DNA from: Desulfobacter sp.
GTDB taxonomy: Bacteria; Desulfobacterota; Desulfobacteria; Desulfobacterales; Desulfobacteraceae
Length of the DNA: 64,000 bases
Direction: 5' to 3'
NCBI GenBank assembly: GCA_028768545.1
Contig: CP054838.1
Location: 3,717,001 to 3,781,000 of the forward strand
How positions within the stretch are numbered: position 1 is the stretch's first letter; every line of letters starts with the position of its first letter. The translations under genes and the position numbers were made by a program. The notes under the pieces were generated by a model. It saw only the letters and a program-made list of their open reading frames with translations. It searched no databases and had not been told where the DNA came from. Of the stretch, positions 43,580-52,261 are shown one piece after another.

Positions 43580-44530
43580 TCATATCCGGTCCAAAATAAT
43601 GATGGATAGGTATGCCAGCATGGACAGGTTGAAAATGTTAAAACAAAAAAAAAGAGATCGGCGGCTGAAGTTTTGCGCCTGACGGCCCAGGGAGGGCAGG
43701 CAAAAAAAACCTGCCAACACAAAAGGGAGAACAAGGGCAAGGCCAAGAAGGATGTCTGCAAGCATGGGGCTGTTGACCCAGCCGCAGATTAAAAACAAGA
43801 CCAGACCCAGGCTGAACACAAGGCTCCATATCAATACCTGGCAACGCAAACAAGGCGGGGTCCAAACCTGACCAAACCCTTTTGAATGACCATTTTCCTG
43901 CCCCTGACTCAGCTCCACCAGCATATAATGGGGCAATTGCCAAAATCCAAGACAGGCCATGAGGATAACAAGACCTGTCCGGTCTGTACAGGCAAGGGCC
44001 TCGGGCACTGCAAACCAGCCGATGGCCGGAGGGATCATGCCGCAGATCACCCCCGGAACCAGCGCCCAAAGGCCTTGTTTTTTTATGGGGGTATACAATC
44101 CATTGTAGCAGACCAGGGCCAAAAGCCCGAGCACACAAGGCCAGATGGAGGTATATGAAAGATACAACCCCCCAATGCCCATGCCCGCCAGCACAAGGGC
44201 CAGTGTTAAGGCCTTTTTTACCCCCATGCCTTTGCGTGCAAGCACCCGGTGCCGGGTCCGCTGGAACCTGCGGTCAAACTCACGGTCCTGAACATTATTG
44301 AGCCCCCCTGCCCCAAAGGCCAGGACCAACACCCAGAATCCCAGCACAAGGCTGTTCAAACCGAGATGATCCTGGGCCAGAACATGGCCTGCAAGGGCGG
44401 ACAATCCAATGTACAGACTCAGATGCACCTTGATCAATTCAAAAAAATCCTGGACCCGTCTGCCTTGCCCCGACCTTGGCGAGCTTTTCAGAATGACACT
44501 ACCACTCATCTTCTTGGTTGATCCATTCAT
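43580..44530 (-). CDS. ctaB: Protoheme IX farnesyltransferase-like UbiA prenyltransferase
   Basis: About 316 residues, seven to nine membrane helices. Prenyl-diphosphate binding motif NNVQDREFDRR (N-x3-D-x3-D) and the second motif YNGLYTPIKK; also HRVLARKGM. Makes heme O from protoheme for the oxidase encoded just upstream. It overlaps the coxB end by 32 bases if ATG 44530 is used; ATG 44509 is an alternative with a smaller overlap. Being last in the oxidase operon is the usual position. Confidence 0.85.
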   Translation of the reverse strand: MNGSTKKMSGSVILKSSPRSGQGRRVQDFFELIKVHLSLYIGLSALAGHVLAQDHLGLNSLVLGFWVLVLAFGAGGLNNVQDREFDRRFQRTRHRVLARKGMGVKKALTLALVLAGMGIGGLYLSYTSIWPCVLGLLALVCYNGLYTPIKKQGLWALVPGVICGMIPPAIGWFAVPEALACTDRTGLVILMACLGFWQLPHYMLVELSQGQENGHSKGFGQVWTPPCLRCQVLIWSLVFSLGLVLFLICGWVNSPMLADILLGLALVLPFVLAGFFCLPSLGRQAQNFSRRSLFFCFNIFNLSMLAYLSIIILDRI

Positions 44531-45110
44531 AATATTCCTCGGGTGAAACCACCTTGACCACCCCGGTCATATCTGCATGGCCGGTGCCGCAAAACTCCGT
44601 GCACTGGAAAAAATATTCCCCTTTTTTTCTGGGCAGAAACCAGGCATAGGTATTCATCCCCTTGACCGCATCCACCTTGATTCTAAAGGCCGGAATAAAC
44701 AGGGAATGAATCACGTCCAAAGAGGTCAGATTGAGCCTTACAGGCGTATCTACGGGAACCACGATTTCGTCTTCGGTCTCCTTGTCATTCTCATAAACAA
44801 AGAGCCAGGAAAAAGACTGGGCCGTGACATCTATTTCCATGGCATTGTCAGGCACATTCCGCAGCCCGGTATAGGACTGCCATCCAAAGACAAACATGGC
44901 CAGGGCAATGATGCTGGGAATAAATATCCAGGTGATTTCCAGCCAGACATTTCCACGGATATCTGCAGGCACAGGGTGTTTGCTCCGCCGATACCGGATC
45001 ACAAAATAAATCATCACCGTGGTAATGCAAAACAAAAATAAAAAAGAAAACCCAATGATAAAATAAAACGATCTGTCCACCAGGGCGACAGGATCAACGA
45101 TTTCATTCAT
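44499..45110 (-). CDS. coxB: Cytochrome c oxidase subunit II
   Basis: 203 residues. Two membrane helices (FIIGFSFLFLFCITTVMIYFVI; TWIFIPSIIALAMFVFGW) and a periplasmic cupredoxin domain with the CuA site CTEFCGTGHADM and the upstream His in DVIHSLFIP. No CxxCH heme-c motif, so not the fused caa3 form. It accepts electrons from cytochrome c or another donor and passes them to subunit I. The stop is TAG. Confidence 0.94.
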   Translation of the reverse strand: MNEIVDPVALVDRSFYFIIGFSFLFLFCITTVMIYFVIRYRRSKHPVPADIRGNVWLEITWIFIPSIIALAMFVFGWQSYTGLRNVPDNAMEIDVTAQSFSWLFVYENDKETEDEIVVPVDTPVRLNLTSLDVIHSLFIPAFRIKVDAVKGMNTYAWFLPRKKGEYFFQCTEFCGTGHADMTGVVKVVSPEEYYEWINQEDEW

Positions 45111-45119
45111 ACCTATACC

Positions 45120-45401
45120 TCACCTGAATGCAATGTCCCAGAATGTAAACCCGATCATGATGGCCAGAAATCCTATGGTTGATAAAAACGAAATAACGAG
45201 CATTCGTGACTCAAACTTCAGATGCATGAAAAACATCAGCACCAGGCTGGCCTTTACAGAGGCGATTCCCAGGGCGATCCACACATTGAACCGGCCCAGA
45301 TCCACATAGGATGCTCCCACAGTGATGCCGGTAAGCACCAGCAGGAAAAAGAGCACTGTGGCCTGTAGCTTGTAAGATAAAATAGGGGGATGATTTTCCA
45401 T
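45120..45401 (-). CDS. coxD: Cytochrome c oxidase subunit IV (prokaryotic type)
   Basis: About 93 residues with three membrane helices (LQATVLFFLLVLTGITVGAS; WIALGIASVKASLVLMFFMH; LVISFLSTIGFLAIMIGF). The middle helix with 'KASLVLMFFMHLK' matches the CoxF/CtaF-type subunit IV. ATG at 45401 gives the conserved length; the longer frame runs back over coxC. It is thought to stabilise the complex. It lies between coxC and coxB with ten or so bases on each side. Confidence 0.87.
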   Translation of the reverse strand: MENHPPILSYKLQATVLFFLLVLTGITVGASYVDLGRFNVWIALGIASVKASLVLMFFMHLKFESRMLVISFLSTIGFLAIMIGFTFWDIAFR

Positions 45402-45415
45402 TTGATATTCTCGCG

Positions 45416-46027
45416 TTAAATAATCAGATAAAACAAGGGAAAAATAAAAATCCAGACCAGGTCCACCAGGTGCCAGTAAAGTCCTGCATTTTCCAACAGG
45501 CCAAACCGTTTGGCCGTGATCCTGTTCGATGCCCAAAACCCCATGGCCACGGCCAGAAGACTCATGCCGACAATAATATGGATGGCATGGAGCCCTGTGA
45601 CCACATAGTAAAGGCCGAAAAAAATATTCTGGCCCGCAGGCCCGTCCAAAAGCAGGTCTGAATTGGGATAAATCCCGTTGTGAATTTTATGGCCCCACTC
45701 AAAATATTTGTTTACCAAAAAGATCGCACCGCAAATTTGGGTGGCCGTAAGCGCAGCCAAACCAAGGGTTTTCTGTCCTTTTTGTACGGCGGTAATGCTG
45801 GCCGCCACACCAAAGCTTGAGATGAGCAAAATGATGGTATTGACCAGGCCCAGCACCCGGTTCAGTTGACGGCCGCCATCGATGAAATCTTCAGGATAAA
45901 AGGTCAGGTACACGGCATAGAGGACAAAAAGACCGCCAAACAACACAATCTCCGTGTACAAAAAAAGCCACATCCCCAGTCTCTTTCCGGATTCGTCATG
46001 ATCTGCAGAATGAAACGCCATAGGCAT
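45416..46027 (-). CDS. coxC: Cytochrome c oxidase subunit III
   Basis: 203 residues, five membrane helices. Family features include LGMWLFLYTEIVLFGGLFVLY (helix with Glu), WGHKIHNGIYPNSD, and FGLYYVVTGLHAIHIIVGM with the conserved GLHxxHxxxG. The shorter five-helix form is usual for bacterial A2-type and cbb3-distant oxidases. It sits between coxA and coxD. Confidence 0.93.
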   Translation of the reverse strand: MPMAFHSADHDESGKRLGMWLFLYTEIVLFGGLFVLYAVYLTFYPEDFIDGGRQLNRVLGLVNTIILLISSFGVAASITAVQKGQKTLGLAALTATQICGAIFLVNKYFEWGHKIHNGIYPNSDLLLDGPAGQNIFFGLYYVVTGLHAIHIIVGMSLLAVAMGFWASNRITAKRFGLLENAGLYWHLVDLVWIFIFPLFYLII

Positions 46028-46090
46028 CCTTTTTTTGGCTGGTCTTTATTTTTGGCTGGTCTTAATTTTGGGCTCGTTTTTGTCTGGGGC
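46028..46090. repeat. Short tandem repeat between coxC and coxA
   Basis: TTTTTGGCTGGTCTTTA is repeated once nearly exactly (TTTTTGGCTGGTCTTAA) and a third time in part (TTTTGGGCTCG) within about 46030-46080, in the gap between the two genes. Confidence 0.6.
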
Positions 46091-47713
46091 TCATACTTTG
46101 TTTTGGGCCTTGATCACCTTTGAAAAATCATAGGGATAGTCCAGAATATCCGGGTCGGTTTCAAAATTGTGCAGTGGTGGCGGAGAGCTGGTCTCCCATT
46201 CCAAGGTCACCCCGCCCCAGGGATCGGCCGCGGCATTCCGGGCGGTTCTCAAGCTCAATCCCAGATTAACAAACATCAGTCCGATTCCCAGAATCATGAA
46301 CAAGGCCCCGAATCCGGCTAAAAAGTTGCCCAGGGCAAATTGAGGCAGATAATCATAATACCGCCGGGGCATCCCCCCAAGTCCTAAAATAAACATGGGC
46401 ACATAGTGAAAGATAAAACCGCCGGTCACCAGGATGGATGCAATATAGGCCCGTTTAAAATCATACATCCTGCCGAACATCTTGGGCCACCAATAATGAA
46501 GCGCCGCAAAAAAGGCAAAGCCTGTGCCCCCGAACATGGTAAAATGAAAATGGGCCACCACAAAATGGGTGTCATGGACATGGATATCCGTGCCGGCCGC
46601 CCCCAGCACCAGCCCTGTCAGCCCGCCCACACAAAAAAGATAAACAAAGCACAGGGACAAAAACAGGGGCGGACTCATCTGAATGGCCCCCCGGTACAGG
46701 GTGGCGATCCATGAAAACACCTTGATGGCAGACGGGATGGCCACAACAAAGGTAAGCAGGGAAAAAACAAACACGGCTGTATCGCTCATGCCCGAGGTGT
46801 ACATGTGGTGGGCCCACACCAGAGATCCTGCCACGGCAATGGCCATGGACGAGGCCACAATGGCCTTGTACCCGAAAATGGATTTCCTGGCAAACACCGG
46901 AATAATCTCGGATATTACCCCCATTCCCGGCAAAATCATGATATAGACTGCAGGATGGGAATACATCCAGAACAGGTGCTGATAAAGGATGGGGTCCCCT
47001 CCCCGGGAAGGATCAAAAAGGCCGATATTAAAAAAGCGTTCGACCATCACCAGCACCAGAGTGATGGTGACCACAGGGGTGGCCAGAAGCTGGACCCAGG
47101 AGGTGGCATACAGACTCCAGGTAAACAAAGGGATCTGCATCCACCCCATTTTAGGACTTCGCATCCGGTGAATTGTGGTGATAAAATTCAAGCCGGTAAG
47201 CATGGAAGAAAACCCCAGGACAAACGCGGCAAACACGGCGGTTGACACGTTGGTCTGGGTGGAAATGGAAAAGGGCACATAAAAGGTCCAGCCCGTATCC
47301 GGGAATCCGTCGGAAAAAAGGGCGGCAATGGCGATGCCCCCGCCCAGCATGTAAAGATACCAGGAGAGCAGGTTAAGTCTGGGGAAAAACACATCATCGG
47401 TCCCGATCTGGATGGGCAGGAAAAAATTGCCAAATGCCCCGGGCAGGGCCGGTATGATGAATAAAAAAATCATGATCACCCCGTGAAGGGTAAAGGCTGA
47501 ATTATAAAGTTCCGGGGATAAAAAATTCTCCCCGGGCTGCATCAGCTCCAGACGGATCAGGCCGCCAAGAATTGCAGCCACACAGAACCAGAACAAAATG
47601 GCAAACAGATACATCAGCCCGATCCGTTTATGATCATGGGTCAAAGCCCAGGACCAAACGCCTTTGAACCTTGCAGGTGACGGGGTTTCAAAAAAAGAGG
47701 GTTCAGGGTCCAT
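46091..47713 (-). CDS. coxA: Cytochrome c oxidase subunit I (heme-copper oxidase, type A2)
   Basis: 540 residues, twelve membrane helices. Heme and copper ligands: NSAFTLHGVIMIF (heme a His), MYSHPAVYIMILPGMG (CuB His with cross-linked Tyr), WAHHMYTSG (the His pair on CuB) and HVHDTHFVVAHFHFTMFG (heme a3 and a His). The Tyr-Ser before HP, in place of Glu in HPEVY, places it in type A2. It reduces O2 to water and pumps protons. Finding this in a presumed strict anaerobe suggests oxygen scavenging or survival rather than growth on O2. Confidence 0.96.
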   Translation of the reverse strand: MDPEPSFFETPSPARFKGVWSWALTHDHKRIGLMYLFAILFWFCVAAILGGLIRLELMQPGENFLSPELYNSAFTLHGVIMIFLFIIPALPGAFGNFFLPIQIGTDDVFFPRLNLLSWYLYMLGGGIAIAALFSDGFPDTGWTFYVPFSISTQTNVSTAVFAAFVLGFSSMLTGLNFITTIHRMRSPKMGWMQIPLFTWSLYATSWVQLLATPVVTITLVLVMVERFFNIGLFDPSRGGDPILYQHLFWMYSHPAVYIMILPGMGVISEIIPVFARKSIFGYKAIVASSMAIAVAGSLVWAHHMYTSGMSDTAVFVFSLLTFVVAIPSAIKVFSWIATLYRGAIQMSPPLFLSLCFVYLFCVGGLTGLVLGAAGTDIHVHDTHFVVAHFHFTMFGGTGFAFFAALHYWWPKMFGRMYDFKRAYIASILVTGGFIFHYVPMFILGLGGMPRRYYDYLPQFALGNFLAGFGALFMILGIGLMFVNLGLSLRTARNAAADPWGGVTLEWETSSPPPLHNFETDPDILDYPYDFSKVIKAQNKV

Positions 47714-47769
47714 ATCATCCTTTCAGCCAATGGATACACCCAATGGATGCCCTGGGTGATGCATCGGGT

Positions 47770-48711
47770 TTATTTATGCTGGCGGCCCCTTTTGGATCTG
47801 TATTTGGACGGCCTGACAAGAAAGAGAAGGAAACCGATCAGCAAGATCAAAATCGCAGTTCCTGTAATCCGAAACATTTTAAACACATAGGTTTTATTTT
47901 CAGCATCGTAATCAAAGCAAAAGGAGAGCACCCCTTGTTTGATGGATATTCCACTCTCCCCTTTTCCAGCCTCGCTCAATGCCATTCCCACATCAAAGGG
48001 AAGAAAGTTCGGGCCATATAGGTAACGGATGATCTTGCCCTTCTTTGCCAAGACAATCAAAACATTGGGATGGATATAATTATGTTTGCCCTGTTTGACA
48101 AAATAAAAGCCCAAAGACTGGGTGAGCTTGAGGATATTTTCCCGGTTTGAGGTCAAATAGTACCAATGGTCCAGGTCCATATCCCGGGTGATCAGATTGG
48201 CATAGTTCTGCTTGGAGGTCCTTGCATGGGAGGCATCCTCGTCATCACTGAAACTCAGGGAGATGACATTGAACTCTTTTCCCACACTCCCGGGGACCTG
48301 GTTGAGCGCATGACTGAGATTTGCCTGGAGAATATTACAGACAGAAGGACACATGAAAAAAATCGGCAGCAGGATTACAGGTTTGTCAAACACGGATTCA
48401 AGATCAACTATTTGATTTTTTTCATCCCTGAATTCAACTGCAAAATCAATAAAATCATCCAGTTTTTCATCCACTCTCACCTGGCCTGCCAAATCGGCAT
48501 TCATGGCCTGGGCAGACATCTCCATCTTTTCATGGTCATGGCCACCGTTTTCATCACCCGAAAGGGTGTGATCCATCTTTTGCTCGGCCACGGCCTTAGG
48601 GGGCGATGGCCCATGGCCTGAATGGTCGTGGGTGTCGCCCAGGACACTGCCCGAGCAATATGCCATGGCCCAAAGAAATGCCATCATGAAAAAAAAGGTT
48701 CGAAATTTCAT
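47770..48711 (-). CDS. Sco1/SenC-type copper delivery protein
   Basis: 313 residues. A signal helix, a His-rich front (DTHDHSGHGPSPP; HDHEKMEM), a thioredoxin-like Sco domain with copper motif FFMCPSVCNIL (CxxxC) and distal His (YIHPNVLIVL), and a C-terminal membrane helix. The His-rich stretch may store copper. It delivers copper to the CuA site of subunit II encoded downstream. The start overlaps the DOMON gene's stop, so the genes are one transcript. Confidence 0.88.
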   Translation of the reverse strand: MKFRTFFFMMAFLWAMAYCSGSVLGDTHDHSGHGPSPPKAVAEQKMDHTLSGDENGGHDHEKMEMSAQAMNADLAGQVRVDEKLDDFIDFAVEFRDEKNQIVDLESVFDKPVILLPIFFMCPSVCNILQANLSHALNQVPGSVGKEFNVISLSFSDDEDASHARTSKQNYANLITRDMDLDHWYYLTSNRENILKLTQSLGFYFVKQGKHNYIHPNVLIVLAKKGKIIRYLYGPNFLPFDVGMALSEAGKGESGISIKQGVLSFCFDYDAENKTYVFKMFRITGTAILILLIGFLLFLVRPSKYRSKRGRQHK

Positions 48712-49250
48712 TATTTTATCTTTTGGGTTTCACCGGTGTTATAGTTGACCTCGTACACCTCCCGCCAGGCATGACCTGCCCTGAATGAATCCCGCCCAAA
48801 CCCATAGGCAATCATGATGCGCGAAACCTTGTCCGGATCAATGGACTTATCCCACTTATCCTGGGCTTCTAGGAGCAGGGAAAAAGAAATGGTGGTGACC
48901 CCGTCTTCTTCCTGGCCCTCGGGATTGAGCACATGATTTTCGCCCCCCAGTTTTTCATCTGAAGAATGTCCTCTTTTACGATCGCCATAATGATCTTCTA
49001 TTCTGACCTTTCCCTTTTTAACGGCCCCAATGATAATATTGGCCCCCTGCATGGCTTTTTCAGGGTCAAACCCAATGGCCACCCATCCTTGGGTTTTTGC
49101 AGAAAGTTTAACATGAATCCGGTCTTGATCAATCCGCCAAAACACCGTCATATCATCAGCCTTAAGCTCGTGATCATATTCCGAACCCATGGCCGTGCCG
49201 GGTATTAAAATAAAGGCTGCAATCAAAGCACTAAAAAAATATCGTAACAT
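48711..49250 (-). CDS. DOMON-domain exported protein
   Basis: About 179 residues from ATG 49250 (MLRYFFSALIAAFILIPGTAMG, a signal peptide; GGGGG site upstream). The mature part has the DOMON/cytochrome-b561-N pattern: DMTVFWRIDQDRIHVKLSAKTQGWVAIGFDP near the N-terminus and IMIAYGFGRDSF near the C-terminus. DOMON domains can bind heme or sugars; here, beside an oxidase, a heme or electron-transfer role is plausible. It overlaps the sco start by one base. Confidence 0.8.
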   Translation of the reverse strand: MLRYFFSALIAAFILIPGTAMGSEYDHELKADDMTVFWRIDQDRIHVKLSAKTQGWVAIGFDPEKAMQGANIIIGAVKKGKVRIEDHYGDRKRGHSSDEKLGGENHVLNPEGQEEDGVTTISFSLLLEAQDKWDKSIDPDKVSRIMIAYGFGRDSFRAGHAWREVYEVNYNTGETQKIK

Positions 49251-49260
49251 GTTTCCCCCT

Positions 49261-49686
49261 TTATCCAAAAACAAGTTCACCGCCGGAAAAGCCCAGACCG
49301 ACAGCCAGTAAAATCAATAAAAAATAAAATCCGGTCATTTTGTTAAACCCCGGGTTTTCAGGATCATCCTTGACAGCAATAAAAATCATGAGAATGGCCA
49401 GAAGCGCGGCCAGCACCATTTTTACAATGATCAGGGTCTCCCACTGGCCCTGGTACTTGTGCTGCCAGTCCAGATACCCTGTAAATACCGTTGGCACAAT
49501 TCCCAAAAGCCCTAGGATCAGGCAATGATACCCTGTTCTGGCAAGGATTTTCAACCGAGGCACCACTGCACAGAATCTGAACACCACAGCCCCCATCACC
49601 ATGCCCATGGGGATATGGGTAAAGGCAGGATGAACAGGATGCAAAAAACCGATTTGGGTTAAAAATTCAAAAATCGTTTCAGTCAT
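49261..49686 (-). CDS. DUF2231-like membrane protein
   Basis: About 141 residues with four membrane helices (MVMGAVVFRFCAV; YHCLILGLLGIVPTVFTGYLDW; LIIVKMVLAALLAILMIFI; FYFLLILLAVGLGFSGG). The opening FLHPVHPAFTHIPMG is characteristic of DUF2231 proteins, whose conserved His may bind heme. ATG 49686 is chosen because the site AAAGGTGA lies upstream; the longer frame begins at 49737. It heads the oxidase gene cluster and probably participates in electron transfer at the membrane. Confidence 0.78.
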   Translation of the reverse strand: MTETIFEFLTQIGFLHPVHPAFTHIPMGMVMGAVVFRFCAVVPRLKILARTGYHCLILGLLGIVPTVFTGYLDWQHKYQGQWETLIIVKMVLAALLAILMIFIAVKDDPENPGFNKMTGFYFLLILLAVGLGFSGGELVFG

Positions 49687-49964
49687 GGAATCACCTTTTT
49701 GTAGTTCATTTATACTTAAGTTAAGATGCAGCCACAATTTTTAAATGGCCCTGCTCGGGCAATTAAACGGTTACAGAGATTAAAGTTATTTCTCAAACCA
49801 TGGTGCGTTTTCCATGTTCCAATGGGATCTGGCATTGTCTGCCAATGGTCAAGACGAATTTGATCTATATTTTATATATAGAATCGAGCTGGGAACAAGT
49901 CAAGAAAAATTGGGGTCTTTTCATAAACACGAACAAAAAAAGTTAGCTTATTAAAACTTTTTAC

Positions 49965-49994
49965 TTGACAACTTATCATTGGTGCGCATAATAT
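49965..49994 (+). promoter_or_regulatory. Strong sigma-70 promoter of the small acidic protein gene
   Basis: TTGACA at 49965-49970, spacer 17-18, TAATAT (or ATAATA) at 49988-49994. Both boxes are near consensus, about 65 bases before the ATG at 50060. Confidence 0.7.
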
Positions 49995-50059
49995 GTCTAA
50001 CACGGGACAGAATTAAAAAAGTACACAACAAACCAATCCCAGAAAAAAAGGAGAATACC

Positions 50060-50197
50060 ATGAGCAGCCACGAACATAACTATATAGAAAGTGATGAAGA
50101 AAGAGAAGTCGGACACGAAGATACCCGCCATTTAAACTTTGAATGTGAAACTTCTGACTCCATTGGATGCGACAACGGAGTTGATGTTGCAGGATAA
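50060..50197 (+). CDS. Small acidic protein of 45 residues, unknown
   Basis: Not recognised. The peptide (MSSHEHNYIESDEEREVGHE... ending IGCDNGVDVAG) is strongly acidic with four His and two Cys (FECETSDSIGC). No signal or membrane segment. It has a complete expression unit: near-consensus promoter, AGGAG site eight bases before the ATG, and a strong terminator 43 bases after the stop. Such signals make it a genuine gene despite its size. The His and Cys could bind metal; no modifying enzyme is nearby. Confidence 0.72.
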   Translation: MSSHEHNYIESDEEREVGHEDTRHLNFECETSDSIGCDNGVDVAG

Positions 50198-50240
50198 CCC
50201 ATAACCCTCGTTAAGTTTAAGTATTATATTGCTTCCGAAT

Positions 50241-50275
50241 AAAGGCGGCGCCCCTTGCCAAGGCGCCGCCTTTAT
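50241..50275 (+). terminator. Intrinsic terminator after the small acidic protein gene
   Basis: AAAGGCGGCGCC-N9-GGCGCCGCCTTTATTTATTT: a perfect 12-pair stem with an A/T tail. May also serve the convergent thioesterase gene. Confidence 0.88.
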
Positions 50276-50425
50276 TTATTTGAAACTTGAGACAAAAGCC
50301 CCTTATCAACCCGCATGTTTCACGAAACGATTTTACTTTAGCGGCAAGGCCGCCAGGCAAAACATTTCAATAGAGGGTCTGTTTCATTGGATACAAAAAC
50401 AAAGCCCATGGTCCGTCCATCCAGG

Positions 50426-51256
50426 TTATTGAGGGTGAAACTTGGCAATCTGCCGGGACAATGCAACCAGCCTTCCGTTTTCATCCCAGAGTTCACCATC
50501 TTCCTCCACCAGACCGCTTGAAATAAACCGGGTGGTAAATATGCCTTTGAGCCGGTCAGATGAGGGCAGTTCCCTGATATTGACCGAATATTCAATGGTG
50601 AGCACCCAGGCCACAAGCCCGTGGCGGGCAAGGACACAAGGGGGAAAACTGTCTGCAAACAGGGTCAGGGCCTCAAGGTCAACGGCCCGGGGGTCTTTAA
50701 AGCGTACCCAGCCTTTCATCACAGATCTTTGGGCCAGATTGCCCTCCATCCACCCGGCATACTCAGGATCCAGCCTCAGGTCCACCTGATCAAACAAGGA
50801 ATATCCGGGCATGGACGGCACCTTTATGCACCTGTCCCATGGGGCCACATCTTCGGGCACCCCATCATAGTCCGAAGGAAAATCAATTTGACTGGGCCTT
50901 ACAAAAGTTCCCATGGCCCTGATCCGTTCCCTGCCATCCTGAACGATACTTGCCTGTTTTCTTATAAAATGGGTGGATTCTCCCAGGGTGGAGACCTGGA
51001 TCCGGGTCGGGCAATGAAGACACCGGTCCATGTAATTGGCCGTGATAATGGCAGCCGTGTTTTTGATACCCCCGGCCACACCCTAGCTGTCACCGGTGTT
51101 ATTCCCGGGCAAATCTGCTCCCATGGCCCGGGTCAAAAGGGCCATAATATAACCTCCGTTTGCCGTGTTATTGATGGCCCATCTGTCTGACAACACCAGG
51201 GTGTGACCCCCGGCTTTTTCCGGAACCATTCTTAAATCATTGTCAAATACATGCAT
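50426..51256 (-). CDS. Acyl-CoA thioesterase-like protein with in-frame TAG at codon 58
   Basis: The full frame from ATG 51256, three bases after the etfA stop, is 276 residues, broken only by TAG at 51083-51085. Before it lies LVLSDRWAINNTANGGYIMALLTRAMG, typical of double-hotdog (4HBT_3-type) thioesterases; after it NTAAIITANYMDRC and the closing EEDGELWDENGRLVALSRQ, typical of the second hotdog. The break reads NNTGDS-TAG-GVAGGI. No frameshift is present. It hydrolyses acyl-CoA to free acid and CoA. If TAG is a stop, only a 57-residue fragment results. See the linked TAG in EtfB and the dehydrogenase. Confidence 0.85.
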
Positions 51257-51259
51257 GGC

Positions 51260-52261
51260 TCAATCCCTGATATTTTTCTTTATTTCCCTTATGATGCCGG
51301 AACAGACCTGGTTGGCATCCGCCACAATGGCCACATCCGCCATTTTCATCATGGTGGCGTTGGGGTTTTTATTCACGGCCACAATAAAATCGGCATCAGA
51401 GATGGCCGCAGTATGCTGAATGGCGCCTGAGATGCCGAAGGCAAAGAGGACCTTGGGCCGGATCTGTTTGCCTGCCTGTCCCACCAGGGCATCATGACCG
51501 ATCCAGTCGGCATAGACCACAGGTCTTGTGGCCCCGACTTCTGCATTCATAAGACCGGCAAGGTCGAATAATTTTTTAAACTTTCCCTTGGAGCCCATGC
51601 CCCTGCCCCCGGTGATCACAATATCCGCCTCTTCAATCCCCACAGCCTTGGCCGGTTTATATTCGGACTGAAGACAGCAAACCCTTTGTTCGGGAAGATC
51701 TTCTGGCAGATCCATGGGGATTATCTCCCCTTTGGCATTGTCATCATGGGCCAGTTCCCGGAAGGTGCCGGGCCTGACAGTGGCCATCTGGGGCCTTGCC
51801 TTGGGGGTGATGATCCTGGCGATGAGGTTGCCGCCAAAAGAGGGGGCAATCTGAACCAGACGCCCTTTTTCATCAATTTCAAGGTCAATGCAGTCTGCGG
51901 TCAAACCCGTTTTCAAGGCCTTGGCCACCCTCGGGGCAATCTCCTGACCAAATCGTGTGGCCCCGATCAAAAGAATATCAGGAGAAAATTCTCTGGCCAG
52001 GCTGGTGAGCAGAAAACTGTAAATTTCAAGGGAATATCCCTCAAGCCGGGGATGATCCATCACATATACCCGGTCAGCCCCATGGGCAATATACTCACGG
52101 GCATACTCGTCCACATCATGGCCGAACACCACGGCACAAACCTTTGCCCCGGTCTTTTCAGCCAAAAATCTGGCCCGGGCCAAAATCTGAAGGGTAACCC
52201 GGCTGCGGAAATAATTCCGGTAATCTCCAAGCACCCAGATATCTTTATTTGTTTTTTCCAT
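51260..52261 (-). CDS. etfA: Electron transfer flavoprotein alpha subunit
   Basis: 333 residues, intact. The FAD-binding C-terminal domain is clear: ITGGRGMGSKGKFKKL, EVGATRPVVYADW, QAGKQIRPKVLFAFGISGAI and AAISDADFIVAVNKNP. With EtfB it carries electrons from the acyl-CoA dehydrogenase to a quinone reductase or other acceptor. No N-terminal ferredoxin domain, so not the bifurcating CarE type. Its ATG overlaps the etfB stop by 17 bases. Of the four genes in this group it is the only one without an internal amber codon. Confidence 0.93.
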   Translation of the reverse strand: MEKTNKDIWVLGDYRNYFRSRVTLQILARARFLAEKTGAKVCAVVFGHDVDEYAREYIAHGADRVYVMDHPRLEGYSLEIYSFLLTSLAREFSPDILLIGATRFGQEIAPRVAKALKTGLTADCIDLEIDEKGRLVQIAPSFGGNLIARIITPKARPQMATVRPGTFRELAHDDNAKGEIIPMDLPEDLPEQRVCCLQSEYKPAKAVGIEEADIVITGGRGMGSKGKFKKLFDLAGLMNAEVGATRPVVYADWIGHDALVGQAGKQIRPKVLFAFGISGAIQHTAAISDADFIVAVNKNPNATMMKMADVAIVADANQVCSGIIREIKKNIRD

